Source of the DNA: CAYSWV01 sp964434865
GTDB taxonomy: Bacteria; Cyanobacteriota; Cyanobacteriia; Thermostichales; Thermostichaceae
Direction of reading: 5' to 3'
Assembly: GCA_964434865.1 (NCBI GenBank)
Contig: CAYSWV010000020.1
Coordinates: 10,943 to 74,942, forward strand
DNA length: 64,000 nt
The notes beneath the pieces are model-generated. The model did no database searches. It was not told the DNA's origin and saw only the letters and a program-made list of their open reading frames with translations. Below, one piece after another: positions 7,913 through 16,276 of the stretch (position 1 is its first letter; every line of letters starts with the position of its first letter). The translations under genes and the position numbers were made by a program.

Positions 7913-8494
7913 CTACCAATGAGCTGTACCAGGCTCCCCTTTAAACGGGCCAACCACACGAGAGGTGATCCAACCTGCGTAGAGACCACCTGGCTGGGGC
8001 CTCACAGGCTCATCACCTAAAAAGCAGGTTAAATAGGCTGGATGGGGCGACGGCCAACCCGCAACTTGGTCATAACCTTGGCCTAAATCCATTAATGGAT
8101 CATGATAAGCAAACGCTCCTCCTTGAGATCTCAGATCTGAAGTCACTACATCGTATTGAGTGGCAATTCCTTTCCATTCACAAATTGAAAACTGACTGTT
8201 GGGAACTAAAACCCCCTGTTGCCAGTCATCTGGAGGCGCATAGTAGACAGGGGCACCAGCGGTCTCAACAATCCGCAACGCTCGAGCACTTTCCAGAACA
8301 AGGATCTCACCCAAATACGCTCGTATCAGAGCTTCAGCAGCACGAACTTCAGGAGGGCGGGGATAGTCCCAAACACTTTCTTGATAGGGGCCAGGTACTT
8401 CAGGGCAGACATCAGGTGGCGGGGGGACTCTCCACTTAGATCTAGCCGCCAATAAATGGGGCATTAGCCGTTTGATGTTAGGTGGCTTGCCCAT
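7913..8494 (-). CDS. DUF427 domain protein
   Basis: A 193-residue protein. The central part (about residues 60-135) matches DUF427: LGEILVLESARALRIVET, VYYAPPDDW, and then CEWKGIATQYDVV, the family's conserved Cys/Lys-Gly block. The N-terminus is proline-rich (WRVPPPPDVCPEVPGPY) and the C-terminus, ending with GPFKGEPGTAHW, has a second DUF427-like stretch. No membrane segment or signal. The function of DUF427 is not established. It is monocistronic, with about 170 bases of non-coding DNA on its downstream side. Confidence 0.82.
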   Translation of the reverse strand: MGKPPNIKRLMPHLLAARSKWRVPPPPDVCPEVPGPYQESVWDYPRPPEVRAAEALIRAYLGEILVLESARALRIVETAGAPVYYAPPDDWQQGVLVPNSQFSICEWKGIATQYDVVTSDLRSQGGAFAYHDPLMDLGQGYDQVAGWPSPHPAYLTCFLGDEPVRPQPGGLYAGWITSRVVGPFKGEPGTAHW

Positions 8495-8576
8495 AACAGT
8501 GGTATCCTCTATTCTTCAGGCTCTAGTTGCATCTGGTTCTGCTCACCCTAATCAGTAGCTCATCTTAATTAGTATC

Positions 8577-9041
8577 TTAATCAGTAATGGTGATCTCTCC
8601 AATCATACCAGCGGCAGCATGACCCTTAATAGTACACTGAAGCGGGTAAGTGCCAGCCTTTACCGGAACAAATGACCATTCCACACTAGCATCAGGTTTC
8701 AACTCAATATCACGAATTTGGCCTTTGATCTCGACACCCGCAAATTCAGCTTTCCGTGTCCAAATGGCATCTGTAAAATCTTTGGCAGTAAAATAATGCT
8801 TTTGGGAACTGGGATTGTGAAGGACCATGGTGTAGAGTTTACCATTTTGGAAGGTGAGTTGATTAGGTTCAAAGATTAATTGCTCATCTGCCGTACCTAA
8901 GGTGACATCCTGCACAATTGACTCTTGCTTAGCCAAATTCAAAGCTTGAATAGGTAGCTGACTGCTAATCAGGCCAACAAGGACGACTACAAGTCCCATA
9001 ACAACCCTAAATAACAACCTGAATTTCAAAATTATTTTCAT
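8577..9041 (-). CDS. Secreted cupredoxin (plastocyanin/azurin-like)
   Basis: The 154-residue precursor has a signal peptide (residues 1-33, hydrophobic core VVMGLVVVLVGLIS, cleavage probably after IQA). The mature part is one cupredoxin domain with all four type-1 copper ligands: His82 (KHYF), Cys136, His141 and Met146 in CTIKGHAAAGM. It should be a periplasmic or lumenal electron carrier or copper protein. The Cys-His-Met spacing and surrounding residues differ from genuine PetE (which has YCxPHxxAGM), so I do not call it plastocyanin. Its upstream region holds two phased direct repeats (9177-9213). Confidence 0.85.
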   Translation of the reverse strand: MKIILKFRLLFRVVMGLVVVLVGLISSQLPIQALNLAKQESIVQDVTLGTADEQLIFEPNQLTFQNGKLYTMVLHNPSSQKHYFTAKDFTDAIWTRKAEFAGVEIKGQIRDIELKPDASVEWSFVPVKAGTYPLQCTIKGHAAAGMIGEITITD

Positions 9042-9176
9042 GGGATCAGTCTTTTAAACGACAGTTCTACTCTAGCAGGTCTGGATGCTGGTCTCTGAGT
9101 GATACTCAAAGTTAGTTACTCACTACAAAACCAATCAGCTTTGTAATCAGTGTTGAGATGGCTCACGACAGCTATT

Positions 9177-9213
9177 GATTTGAATCACAACTATGATCGA
9201 TTTGAATCACAAC
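9177..9213. promoter_or_regulatory. Paired 15-bp direct repeat between cupredoxin and FHA genes
   Basis: GATTTGAATCACAAC occurs twice without mismatch, at 9177-9191 and 9199-9213, with starts 22 bases apart (about two helical turns). It lies in the intergenic space between the minus-strand cupredoxin gene (start 9041) and the plus-strand FHA gene (start 9334). This is the arrangement of a two-site operator, but no regulator can be named. Confidence 0.45.
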
Positions 9214-9333
9214 GGTGGATGCTGATCCTAGCTATGGTGGTATTAGAGTCAAGGTAGTTCAGTCATATGCGATTGAGATCTAGCTCCTAGTGACCCGCAA
9301 GCAGGCTAGAGATAGTTTACAGAAGGTAGGATT

Positions 9334-9744
9334 ATGATTCTGACTAAAGTGATTCCTGTGCTTCAAATCAATATGGATGGCCAAGAATTGACTTACCGAT
9401 TGGAGCAAAGCCGCTACGAAATTGGGCGATCGATTCAGTGCAGCCTCCAGATCCATCATAAAGAAGTCTCACGCTTACAGGCAACCCTGATCCGGGATGC
9501 AGAGGGACATTTTCAACTTTTAGATGGCGATGGGTTAGGTACGGACAGTAGCAACGGTACTTATGTGAATGGTGTCAGGATCAGGCGTCGTACCTTGCAT
9601 CCAGGTGATGTGATCCATTTTGGTAGTAGTACTGTTTCGGCCCATTATCTCCAAGGTGAAGACCTGATGGTTAACAGTCCTACGGCAGCAGTTTCAGATC
9701 ATTCTGTTGATGATGGACCGACTCAGTCAATGTTTCCTAGCTAG
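9334..9744 (+). CDS. FHA domain protein
   Basis: The 136-residue protein is essentially one forkhead-associated domain, which binds phosphothreonine peptides. The core motifs are in order: YEIGRS (strand with the conserved Gly-Arg), VSRLQATL (the Ser-Arg/His position, here with Gln instead of His), the SSNGTYVNG loop, and GDVIHFG. It has no other domain and a short charged tail containing TQSMFPS. A serine/threonine kinase partner would be expected but none is in the window. A GGTAGGATT stretch just before the ATG can serve as ribosome site. Confidence 0.9.
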   Translation: MILTKVIPVLQINMDGQELTYRLEQSRYEIGRSIQCSLQIHHKEVSRLQATLIRDAEGHFQLLDGDGLGTDSSNGTYVNGVRIRRRTLHPGDVIHFGSSTVSAHYLQGEDLMVNSPTAAVSDHSVDDGPTQSMFPS

Positions 9745-9762
9745 TTCCAAGAGCTATAAAGC

Positions 9763-9974
9763 TCACAGGTTTTGAGAACTGCTCACGGCTTCACCGATTT
9801 GAACAGGATCTCGTTCGATCACGCCTTCAAAAACAGTGCCATCTGCAAACACAACTTTCGCCAGTTCTGCTGTCCATATTAACCCTGCTGCTAAAGCCTG
9901 CTAGTATCCAATACCAGATCAACTGTTTGCTCTGTCACATTTACAGGTGGAACAAAGAGGAAATAGTGATTAGA
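9763..9974 (-). pseudogene. Frameshifted remnant of a small unidentified gene
   Basis: On the minus strand two adjacent frames carry protein-like sequence. The upstream frame reads HYFLFVPPVNVTEQTVDLVL then ...DTSRL and a TAG (near 9892). A one-base shift joins it to a frame beginning AAGLIWTAELAKVVF and continuing to FEGVIERDP...SSSQNL with a TGA at 9763-9765. The joined product would run about 65 codons, with no start codon upstream (a TAG precedes it). I do not recognise the family. The rest of the 322 bases between the FHA gene and nadE shows nothing else. Confidence 0.45.
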
Positions 9975-10066
9975 ACTCTAAGAAAATGCGTTTGATCTTA
10001 AAATAATAATGGTGAATAGCACCAAAATCAGTTATCCTAGCTGGTACTGTTGAGAGATTAGCCCTT

Positions 10067-11710
10067 ATGAAAGTGGCGCTACTACAACTCAATTTCACTG
10101 TGGGTGATCTAGAAGGGAATGCATCCTTAATTCGAGATGCTGTGCAACAAGCGCATCAAGCAGGTGCTGATTTGGCCGTCACTTCTGAGTTGGCATTACT
10201 AGGATATCCACCCCGAGATTTGCTCCTCTACCCCACCTTTATCCAGCAAGCCCATCAGGTGTTAGTCACCTTAGCCCAAGCTCTCCAATCATCAATTCCA
10301 GTCATTGTGGGCACAGTCTCCCCTAATCCTGCAACAGAGGGTCGAGCCTTATTCAATAGTGCGGCCTGGTTAGAAAATGGCCATATTCAGAGTTGGTATC
10401 ATAAGTGTCTACTACCTACCTATGATGTGTTTGATGAAGATCGCTACTTTGAACCAGCCTGTCAACCTCAGCTGATAAAGTTCAAAGGTTACACTATTGG
10501 TATGTCTATCTGTGAAGATATTTGGAATGATCACGATTTCTGGCAACATCCTCGTTATATCAATGATCCCGTTGCTGATATGACTCGATCAGGGGCCAAT
10601 CTATTGATTAATTTATCGGCTTCGCCATTTAGTGTTGGCAAACTGGGATTTCGGATACAGATGATTGGATCATTGGCCCGACGCTATCGAATCCCGGTAT
10701 TGTATGCCAATCAGGTGGGGGGGAATGATGATTTGATTTTTGATGGGGCTAGCTTTGCAGTTGATCAAATGGGGTCAACGATAGCTCAGGGCGCTGCATT
10801 TAAACCTGATCTGGTGGTGGTTGATCTCGACCATGATAGAGGAACCTATACGGCACCCCCGTCCGAACCGACTGAAGAGATCTACCAGGCTTTAGTATTG
10901 GGTACGCGAGATTACGTGATCAAGTGTGGCTTTAAACAAGTTTTGGTAGGCTTATCTGGAGGTATTGATTCAGCTGTCACCGGTGCGATTGCCGTTGCCG
11001 CTCTAGGATCTGAAAATGTATTGGGGGTGCTAATGCCCTCACCTTATTCCAGCCAAGGCAGTATTGATGATGCTCTGGCATTGGCTCACAATCTCGGAAT
11101 TCAAACCTATCAACTACCAATTGAACCTGTGATGACAGCCTTTGATCAGTTACTAGCGGGTCCGTTTCAAAACCTTCCCCCTGATACTACAGAGGAAAAT
11201 TTGCAATCTCGGATCCGAGGCACCACTTTGATGGCGTTATCGAACAAATTTCGGCGGCTGCTATTGACTACAGGCAATAAATCTGAACTTTCAGTGGGTT
11301 ACTGTACAATCTATGGGGATATGTCTGGAGGCTTGGCTGTGATTTCTGATGTGCCTAAAACTCAGGTTTATGCCCTGGCTCATTATTTGAACCGCCGTCG
11401 AACTCTCATTCCTGAGTCTACTCTTTTAAAGCCCCCGTCGGCGGAGCTACGACCTGATCAAAAAGATTCAGATAGTTTACCCTCTTATGAGGTTTTAGAT
11501 CAGATCCTCAATCGGCATATTGAACTACACCAGTCAGCTCAAGAGCTTGTGGCCGCAGGCTTTGATCCCGGTGTTGTGGCTCAAGTCATTTCGTTAGTCA
11601 ATAGAGCTGAATTTAAGCGTAAACAAGCTCCTCCTGGGTTGCGAGTGACCTCTAGAGCTTTCGGGAGCGGGTGGAGAATGCCAATTGTCAAGCGTTGGGT
11701 GATCAGATGA
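10067..11710 (+). CDS. nadE: Glutamine-dependent NAD+ synthetase
   Basis: A 547-residue two-domain enzyme making NAD+ from deamido-NAD+ with glutamine as nitrogen source. The N-terminal nitrilase-type amidase carries the Glu41-Lys113-Cys149 triad (SELALLGYPPR, WYHKCLLPTYD, SICEDIWND). The C-terminal synthetase has the PP-loop SGGIDS at 297-302, a GTTLMALSN stretch and TGNKSELSVGY, both standard. Length is normal for the bacterial fused form. It converges with purD, one base apart. Confidence 0.95.
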   Translation: MKVALLQLNFTVGDLEGNASLIRDAVQQAHQAGADLAVTSELALLGYPPRDLLLYPTFIQQAHQVLVTLAQALQSSIPVIVGTVSPNPATEGRALFNSAAWLENGHIQSWYHKCLLPTYDVFDEDRYFEPACQPQLIKFKGYTIGMSICEDIWNDHDFWQHPRYINDPVADMTRSGANLLINLSASPFSVGKLGFRIQMIGSLARRYRIPVLYANQVGGNDDLIFDGASFAVDQMGSTIAQGAAFKPDLVVVDLDHDRGTYTAPPSEPTEEIYQALVLGTRDYVIKCGFKQVLVGLSGGIDSAVTGAIAVAALGSENVLGVLMPSPYSSQGSIDDALALAHNLGIQTYQLPIEPVMTAFDQLLAGPFQNLPPDTTEENLQSRIRGTTLMALSNKFRRLLLTTGNKSELSVGYCTIYGDMSGGLAVISDVPKTQVYALAHYLNRRRTLIPESTLLKPPSAELRPDQKDSDSLPSYEVLDQILNRHIELHQSAQELVAAGFDPGVVAQVISLVNRAEFKRKQAPPGLRVTSRAFGSGWRMPIVKRWVIR

Positions 11711-11711
11711 C

Positions 11712-13037
11712 CTAGGATGGGGTCTCAGCTATAGTCAGGATCGACTGCAGGGTTTCCTCACCTAATTCCCGATATCCAATGTCTGGTCGATAGTAGTGAC
11801 CTTCAAAGTCAATATATTGAATAGCTCTGTAGGCCTGTGTTAAAGCTTCTGCTAATGAATAGCCTTGCCCTGTTGCAGCTAGGATTCGCCCGCCATCCGT
11901 TAAGACAACCTCATCAGGTTGGTTCAGTTGAGTGCCGGCATGAAAGATCAAGGCTCCAGTGTTGGCCGCCGCCTCAAGCCCTGAAATAGGCAGCCCCCGC
12001 TGATAGGCACCTGGATAGCCAGCAGCAGCCATAACAACACAGGCTGAGTAGCCTTGAGACCATTCCAGAGTGATCTGAGTTAGCGTCCCCTCAACACAGG
12101 CTACGAGAACCTGATCTAAGGGTGTTTGCAGTAGAGGCATCAGCACTTGGGTTTCTGGATCGCCAAACCGGCAGTTGAATTCTAAGACTAAGGGATTTTG
12201 ATTTTGATCAATCATCAGGCCTGCATACAAAATGCCTTTATAGGCGATTCCCTGTTGTGTCAGGGCTGCTAAAGTGGGATCCAAGATTTCCGCTTTAATC
12301 CGTTCTAGCAAAGGGGGAGTGATGAGCCTTGAAGCAGGGGTATAGGCCCCCATGCCTCCTGTATTAGGACCTGTATCTCCAATGCCGAGACGCTTATGGT
12401 CTTGAACTGGAGGCAATACTTGATAGGTATGGCCATCACAAAATGCTAAGACAGATGCCTCTTCTCCGATTAAGAAGTCTTCAATAATGACAGTTAATCC
12501 GGCCTCACCTAATTGTCCTTCAAACAGAGCTGTGACAGCCTGAGTCGCTTCTGCTAATGTCATTGCTACTGTGACACCCTTACCGGCCGCTAATCCATCA
12601 GCTTTAATGACAACTGGAATTTGAACTTGCTTAAGATGATCTAGGGCCGGTTGCAAAGATTGAAAAACAGCATAGTCTGCAGTGGGGATCCTAGCCTCTT
12701 TTAACAAAGCTTTAGCCCATGATTTACTGCTTTCGATTTGAGCTGCAGCTTGACGAGGACCAAAAATAGGAAGATTAGCCTTTTGAAATTGATCACAGAT
12801 ACCCTGGGCCAAGGGGATTTCAGGCCCGACCACTGTTAAGTCAATCATGTAGTCTTGAGCCAGTTGGATCAGGCCCTGAAAATCAGTTGTAGAATGGGGT
12901 AAAACGCTGCAATGAGACATCATGGCCATTCCAGCATTACCAGGGACACAGTAGACTTGAGAGACTGTTGGCGACTGGAGTAGTTTCCAGGCTAGGGCAT
13001 GTTCTCGTCCCCCTGAGCCGATCACCATAATTCGCAT
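11712..13037 (-). CDS. purD: Phosphoribosylamine-glycine ligase
   Basis: The 441-residue ATP-grasp enzyme forms glycinamide ribonucleotide in purine synthesis. It opens with MVIGSGGREHALAWKL, the invariant PurD N-terminus, and has the ATP-grasp segments VVIKADGLAAGKGV (143-156 region), EEASVLAFCDG, the PNTGGMGAY loop, and LEFNCRFGDPETQ for metal binding. Length is typical (about 420-440). It is minus strand, ends one base from nadE, and has a 291-base spacer before the next gene, so it is probably transcribed alone. Confidence 0.95.
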   Translation of the reverse strand: MRIMVIGSGGREHALAWKLLQSPTVSQVYCVPGNAGMAMMSHCSVLPHSTTDFQGLIQLAQDYMIDLTVVGPEIPLAQGICDQFQKANLPIFGPRQAAAQIESSKSWAKALLKEARIPTADYAVFQSLQPALDHLKQVQIPVVIKADGLAAGKGVTVAMTLAEATQAVTALFEGQLGEAGLTVIIEDFLIGEEASVLAFCDGHTYQVLPPVQDHKRLGIGDTGPNTGGMGAYTPASRLITPPLLERIKAEILDPTLAALTQQGIAYKGILYAGLMIDQNQNPLVLEFNCRFGDPETQVLMPLLQTPLDQVLVACVEGTLTQITLEWSQGYSACVVMAAAGYPGAYQRGLPISGLEAAANTGALIFHAGTQLNQPDEVVLTDGGRILAATGQGYSLAEALTQAYRAIQYIDFEGHYYRPDIGYRELGEETLQSILTIAETPS

Positions 13038-13328
13038 AAAGCACCCTGATCTAGTAACCCTCTATTACACCATATGTTGAGTACACCAGATGTCGAGAGT
13101 TAGTTGAGTAAGCTGAGAGCAGCATTGAGACTTGAGAGATGGCGTTTGAGTGATTACTGAAGAAGCAACAAACTTGAACCTTAGCTTGAACCCTTATAGA
13201 TGTTACACAGATTACGTTAACAAGTTCAGTACAGCCCTAAAATTCAGATCTTTCCTTAAGTTCTAGGTTCAGATCAACCGTCGTGATTTATGATTTGGAC
13301 AGTAACCTGTGTGATTTCCTAGACCCTT

Positions 13329-14312
13329 ATGACTTATCTCTCAAATCAACCCATCCAAACCAAAGAAGAATTAGTCAGACTTTATGCATCAGGACACCGT
13401 AAATTTGATGGTGCTAACTTAGTCGAGGCTGACCTTGAAGGGATTGATTTAAGTGAGGCTGATCTACTGGCTGCCTATCTCACTCGAGCTAACCTCCGAG
13501 ATGCCAATTTAAGTCGAGTCAATTTGTTTGGCAGTAACTTAAGCCGAGCTGATTTAGTCAGTGCCAACTTATCTAGCTCTGATCTACGCGGGGCTGATTT
13601 AAGTGGAGTCAAGCTCTCTGCGGCTCGATTAGATAGCTCAAATTTGAGTGGGGCCAACCTAAGTGGGGCGGATCTAAGTGGGGCTTATTTAGCTGGAGCT
13701 ACTCTGATCGAAACTCGGATGCGAGGATCAACCTTACAAGACGCCAACTTATCAGATGCTGACTTATACTCTGCCAATCTATGGGAGACCAACTTAAATG
13801 GAGCTGTTTTAATGGGGGCCAACTTAGTTGAAACTCGACTGAGTGGTGCTCAAATGGAGCTGGCTAACCTTGAAGGAGCAAATCTAGGAGATGCTAAGCT
13901 ATGGGGGGCTAAGTTAAGAGAAGCTAATTTAAGTCGTGCTCGCCTGCGTGGAGCCTATTTTAGTGGTGCTAACTTATGGTCGGCAAAATTAAACGATAGT
14001 GATCTTAGCTTTGCAGAATTAAAAGAAGCCGATCTGATGAATGTGGATTTAACTGGGGCTAACCTCAGTCGGGCTATTCTCAAAGGGAGTGATTTGACGG
14101 GCGCCGATTTGAAGGGTGCTAATCTGGGTGGAGCTAACTTAACCAGTGTCAGTTTAAGTGGAGCTGATTTAGAAAATTGTGATCTGAGTGGGGCCAACTT
14201 AACTGGAATTAACCTAGGTTTGGTTGAACTGAGAGGCAGTAAGTATACAGTTATTACTCGGTTTCCTGACGGCTTTAATCCGACTCATGCAGGGATGATT
14301 CTACTGGAATAG
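13329..14312 (+). CDS. Pentapeptide-repeat protein
   Basis: After a short N-terminal segment (TYLSNQPIQTKEELVRLYASG) almost the whole 327-residue protein is A(D/N)Lxx pentapeptide repeats from about residue 28 to 295, more than 50 units, which should form a right-handed quadrilateral beta-helix about 13 coils long. It closes with a distinct cap, containing VITRFPDGFNPTHAGM, that recurs in the smaller pentapeptide protein at 27524-27895. No signal or membrane segment is present. Pentapeptide proteins are common in cyanobacteria and mostly of unknown function. The 291 bases upstream hold no other gene that I can see. Confidence 0.92.
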   Translation: MTYLSNQPIQTKEELVRLYASGHRKFDGANLVEADLEGIDLSEADLLAAYLTRANLRDANLSRVNLFGSNLSRADLVSANLSSSDLRGADLSGVKLSAARLDSSNLSGANLSGADLSGAYLAGATLIETRMRGSTLQDANLSDADLYSANLWETNLNGAVLMGANLVETRLSGAQMELANLEGANLGDAKLWGAKLREANLSRARLRGAYFSGANLWSAKLNDSDLSFAELKEADLMNVDLTGANLSRAILKGSDLTGADLKGANLGGANLTSVSLSGADLENCDLSGANLTGINLGLVELRGSKYTVITRFPDGFNPTHAGMILLE

Positions 14313-14361
14313 ACCTGGCTAGAATTAATCTGGAATGCCACCCTTGTTCAAGGGATTTAAA

Positions 14362-15006
14362 CTAGCCTAAAATAATATCCTCGGCAGGTCGCTGGGCTAG
14401 ACGCTTGAGATTTTGGTATCGCAAGACATCAAGGAGTTCATTGCCTGATCGCCCTTCTAATCGAGCTTCAACATGTAACGCTTGCCCTAGGGCTTCAACT
14501 GCCTGAAGGCGAGGCATCCCTCGAAGGACTAATCGATCGACTGCATAAGCATCTGCAGCTAGTAAGCGGCGATCATTCGTTTCATCGCGGCGGAGTTGCC
14601 AAAGGGCTAACCCACTAAGACCTCCGGATACCGTAATCCCCACAGGGTCATGTTGGAGAATTTCAAACAGCAAGCTCAACCCTCCAAGCCCAGTGAGAGC
14701 AAGATAGAAGTCTAACTGCCGGGAAATGGTGCGACTGTGGTAGCCCACTTTATGTAAAAATAAACCAGCTCGTTGATTAGGCGTAAACTGCTTCCACTCA
14801 TAAGGCTTAATAAATAATCTAATTTTTTGTCGCCATAAGAATTGACGCTGGCCTCGAATCACAGGCACCTGACGATCAGAGGCTGTTGCGATCTCAACGG
14901 CATTTCTTAAACTCGCCGGTAAAAGATCTTGGAGTCGTTGAATTTCCATTAGATCTAAAGTGGGTTCTTCATAGACGCCACTGGTATTGGAATACCCACT
15001 GTTCAT
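14362..15006 (-). CDS. DUF3318-like cyanobacterial protein
   Basis: The 214-residue protein resembles the cyanobacterial DUF3318 family: an N-terminal MEIQRLQDLLPASLRNAVEI-type segment, a basic middle with WRQKIRLFIKPYEWKQF, a hydrophobic pair near residues 100-140 (LALTGLGGLSLLFEIL, SGGLSGLALWQL), and a helical C-terminus. It is probably membrane-associated. Its start overlaps the end of pdxJ by four bases (the ATGA arrangement), so they are translationally coupled. No function is established for the family. Confidence 0.75.
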   Translation of the reverse strand: MNSGYSNTSGVYEEPTLDLMEIQRLQDLLPASLRNAVEIATASDRQVPVIRGQRQFLWRQKIRLFIKPYEWKQFTPNQRAGLFLHKVGYHSRTISRQLDFYLALTGLGGLSLLFEILQHDPVGITVSGGLSGLALWQLRRDETNDRRLLAADAYAVDRLVLRGMPRLQAVEALGQALHVEARLEGRSGNELLDVLRYQNLKRLAQRPAEDIILG

Positions 15007-15734
15007 GAACGGTATCCCCCCAATCCCATTGCTTGTTTCATATCTTGTACTGCCCGTTCTAGACCGACTAAGATAGCACGGCTGATAATACTATGACCGA
15101 TATTTAACTCTTCCATGTCAGGAATACTAGCCACTGGATGAACATTCCAATAGGTGAGACCATGACCCGCATTTACTCTCAGTCCCAAAGAGAGGGCTAG
15201 TTGGGTGGCCTTGGTGAGATGCTTAAGTTCTTGGGTTTGATCACTTTCCGTAGTAGCTTCAGCATAGCGACCAGTATGGAGTTCAATCCATTGAGCTTGG
15301 ACGTGGGCAGCTGTTTTGATCTGCTGAGGATCGGGGTCAATAAAAAGGCTAACGGGAATCCCTTGAGCTTGGAGCTGGCTGACTAGGGGCCCTAATCGAT
15401 CTTGCTGGCCTTGAATATCTAGCCCCCCTTCAGTAGTGACTTCTTCTCGACGTTCTGGTACCAGGGTGACATAATCAGGTTTAATTTCAAGGGCAATCTG
15501 AACCATTTCATCAGTAGCAGCCATTTCGAGATTGAGATGGGTACGAACGGTTTGTCGTAAAAGCTTGACATCACGATCTTGAATATGGCGCCGATCTTCG
15601 CGTAAATGCACAGTAATGCCATCAGCTCCACCTAGTTCTGCCAACACAGCAGCAGCAACAGGGTCAGGTTCTATGGTTCGACGAGCTTGTCTCACGGTTG
15701 CAACATGGTCGATATTGACGCCCAAACTCAGCAA
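15003..15734 (-). CDS. pdxJ: Pyridoxine 5'-phosphate synthase
   Basis: The 243-residue TIM-barrel enzyme condenses 3-amino-acetone phosphate with deoxyxylulose 5-phosphate to pyridoxine 5'-phosphate. The start (LGVNIDHVATVRQAR), phosphate sites and catalytic residues are in place: His43 (TVHLREDRRH), Glu70 (HLNLEMA) and His191 (VNAGHGLTY), each two residues earlier than in the E. coli protein. Length is normal. The DUF3318-like gene follows with a 4-base overlap. Confidence 0.95.
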   Translation of the reverse strand: MLSLGVNIDHVATVRQARRTIEPDPVAAAVLAELGGADGITVHLREDRRHIQDRDVKLLRQTVRTHLNLEMAATDEMVQIALEIKPDYVTLVPERREEVTTEGGLDIQGQQDRLGPLVSQLQAQGIPVSLFIDPDPQQIKTAAHVQAQWIELHTGRYAEATTESDQTQELKHLTKATQLALSLGLRVNAGHGLTYWNVHPVASIPDMEELNIGHSIISRAILVGLERAVQDMKQAMGLGGYRS

Positions 15735-16007
15735 AGTAGGCTAGTCTCCCGCTTCAGATTTTAGATTGGATCCCTACCTTGATCTTACACACTAGCTTGG
15801 GAAGCTCAGACCTCCACTTTGGCTATTAGGGATCACCGTTATGTAACTTAACACAAATAGAAGAGATAGCTTAAGGGCTGGAATAGGTTCACCCGCAACT
15901 GCTTTAGGCCTCTAGCTACTAGACCAACTTAAGCAGAAACCGGTATAGTGAGAGACTGGAATCAAACCATCAGCCTCAGCTTCTGGTGATTGTAAATCAT
16001 GATACTT

Positions 16008-16216
16008 GGCTGACTTAACTTAAGGGCTGACTTGGCTTAAAGGCTGACTTAGCTTAAAGGCTGACNNNNNNNNNNNNNNNNNNNNNNNNNNNNNNNNNNN
16101 NNNNNNNNNNNNNNNNNNNNNNNNNNNNNNNNNNNNNNNNNNNNNNNNNNNNNNNNNNNNNNNNNGGCTGACTTGGCTTAAAGGCTGACTTAGCTTAAAG
16201 GCTGACATAACTTAAT
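16008..16216. repeat. 17-bp tandem repeat interrupted by a scaffold gap
   Basis: Units of GGCTGACTTRGCTTAAA follow head to tail: three copies plus seven bases before the gap (16008-16065) and two copies plus a diverged third after it (16166-16216). The 17-base period is not a multiple of three and there is no ribosome site, so it is not coding. The 41 bases left of the gap (16025-16065) are identical to the 41 bases right of it (16166-16206). Copy number in the genome is therefore unknown. Confidence 0.9.
16066..16165. other. Scaffold gap (100 N)
   Basis: Exactly 100 unknown bases, the usual placeholder for a gap of unspecified size. It lies inside the 17-bp tandem repeat, so the break was probably caused by repeat collapse. 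Confidence 0.97.
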
Positions 16217-16276
16217 GATCATGTTTGACTATCGATCAGGTCCACCTCACTAGTTTGTTTCAGAAGGATGCTCACT

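Larger units (their letters stand above)
15735..16276. other. Gene-free spacer with repeats between pdxJ and secD
   Basis: No credible coding region is present in these 542 bases, which lie between the divergent genes pdxJ and secD. The left part (15735-16007) is ordinary intergenic sequence that must hold the pdxJ promoter. The right part carries the 17-base tandem repeat and an assembly gap described separately. The secD ribosome site AGAAGG is at 16262-16267. Confidence 0.7.

Noticed and set aside
8577..9041. petE plastocyanin
   Set aside because: Ligands are present but the Cys-His-Met region is CTIKGHAAAGM, unlike the CxPHxxAGM of plastocyanin; called only as a cupredoxin.
13475..14197. 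Long minus-strand ORFs inside the pentapeptide gene
   Set aside because: Repeated A(D/N)L codons generate Lys/Leu/Pro-rich open antisense frames; a known shadow effect of repeats.
16008..16216. Possible CRISPR array
   Set aside because: Units are only 17 bp and directly adjacent, with no spacers, and no cas genes are in the window; it is a simple tandem repeat.
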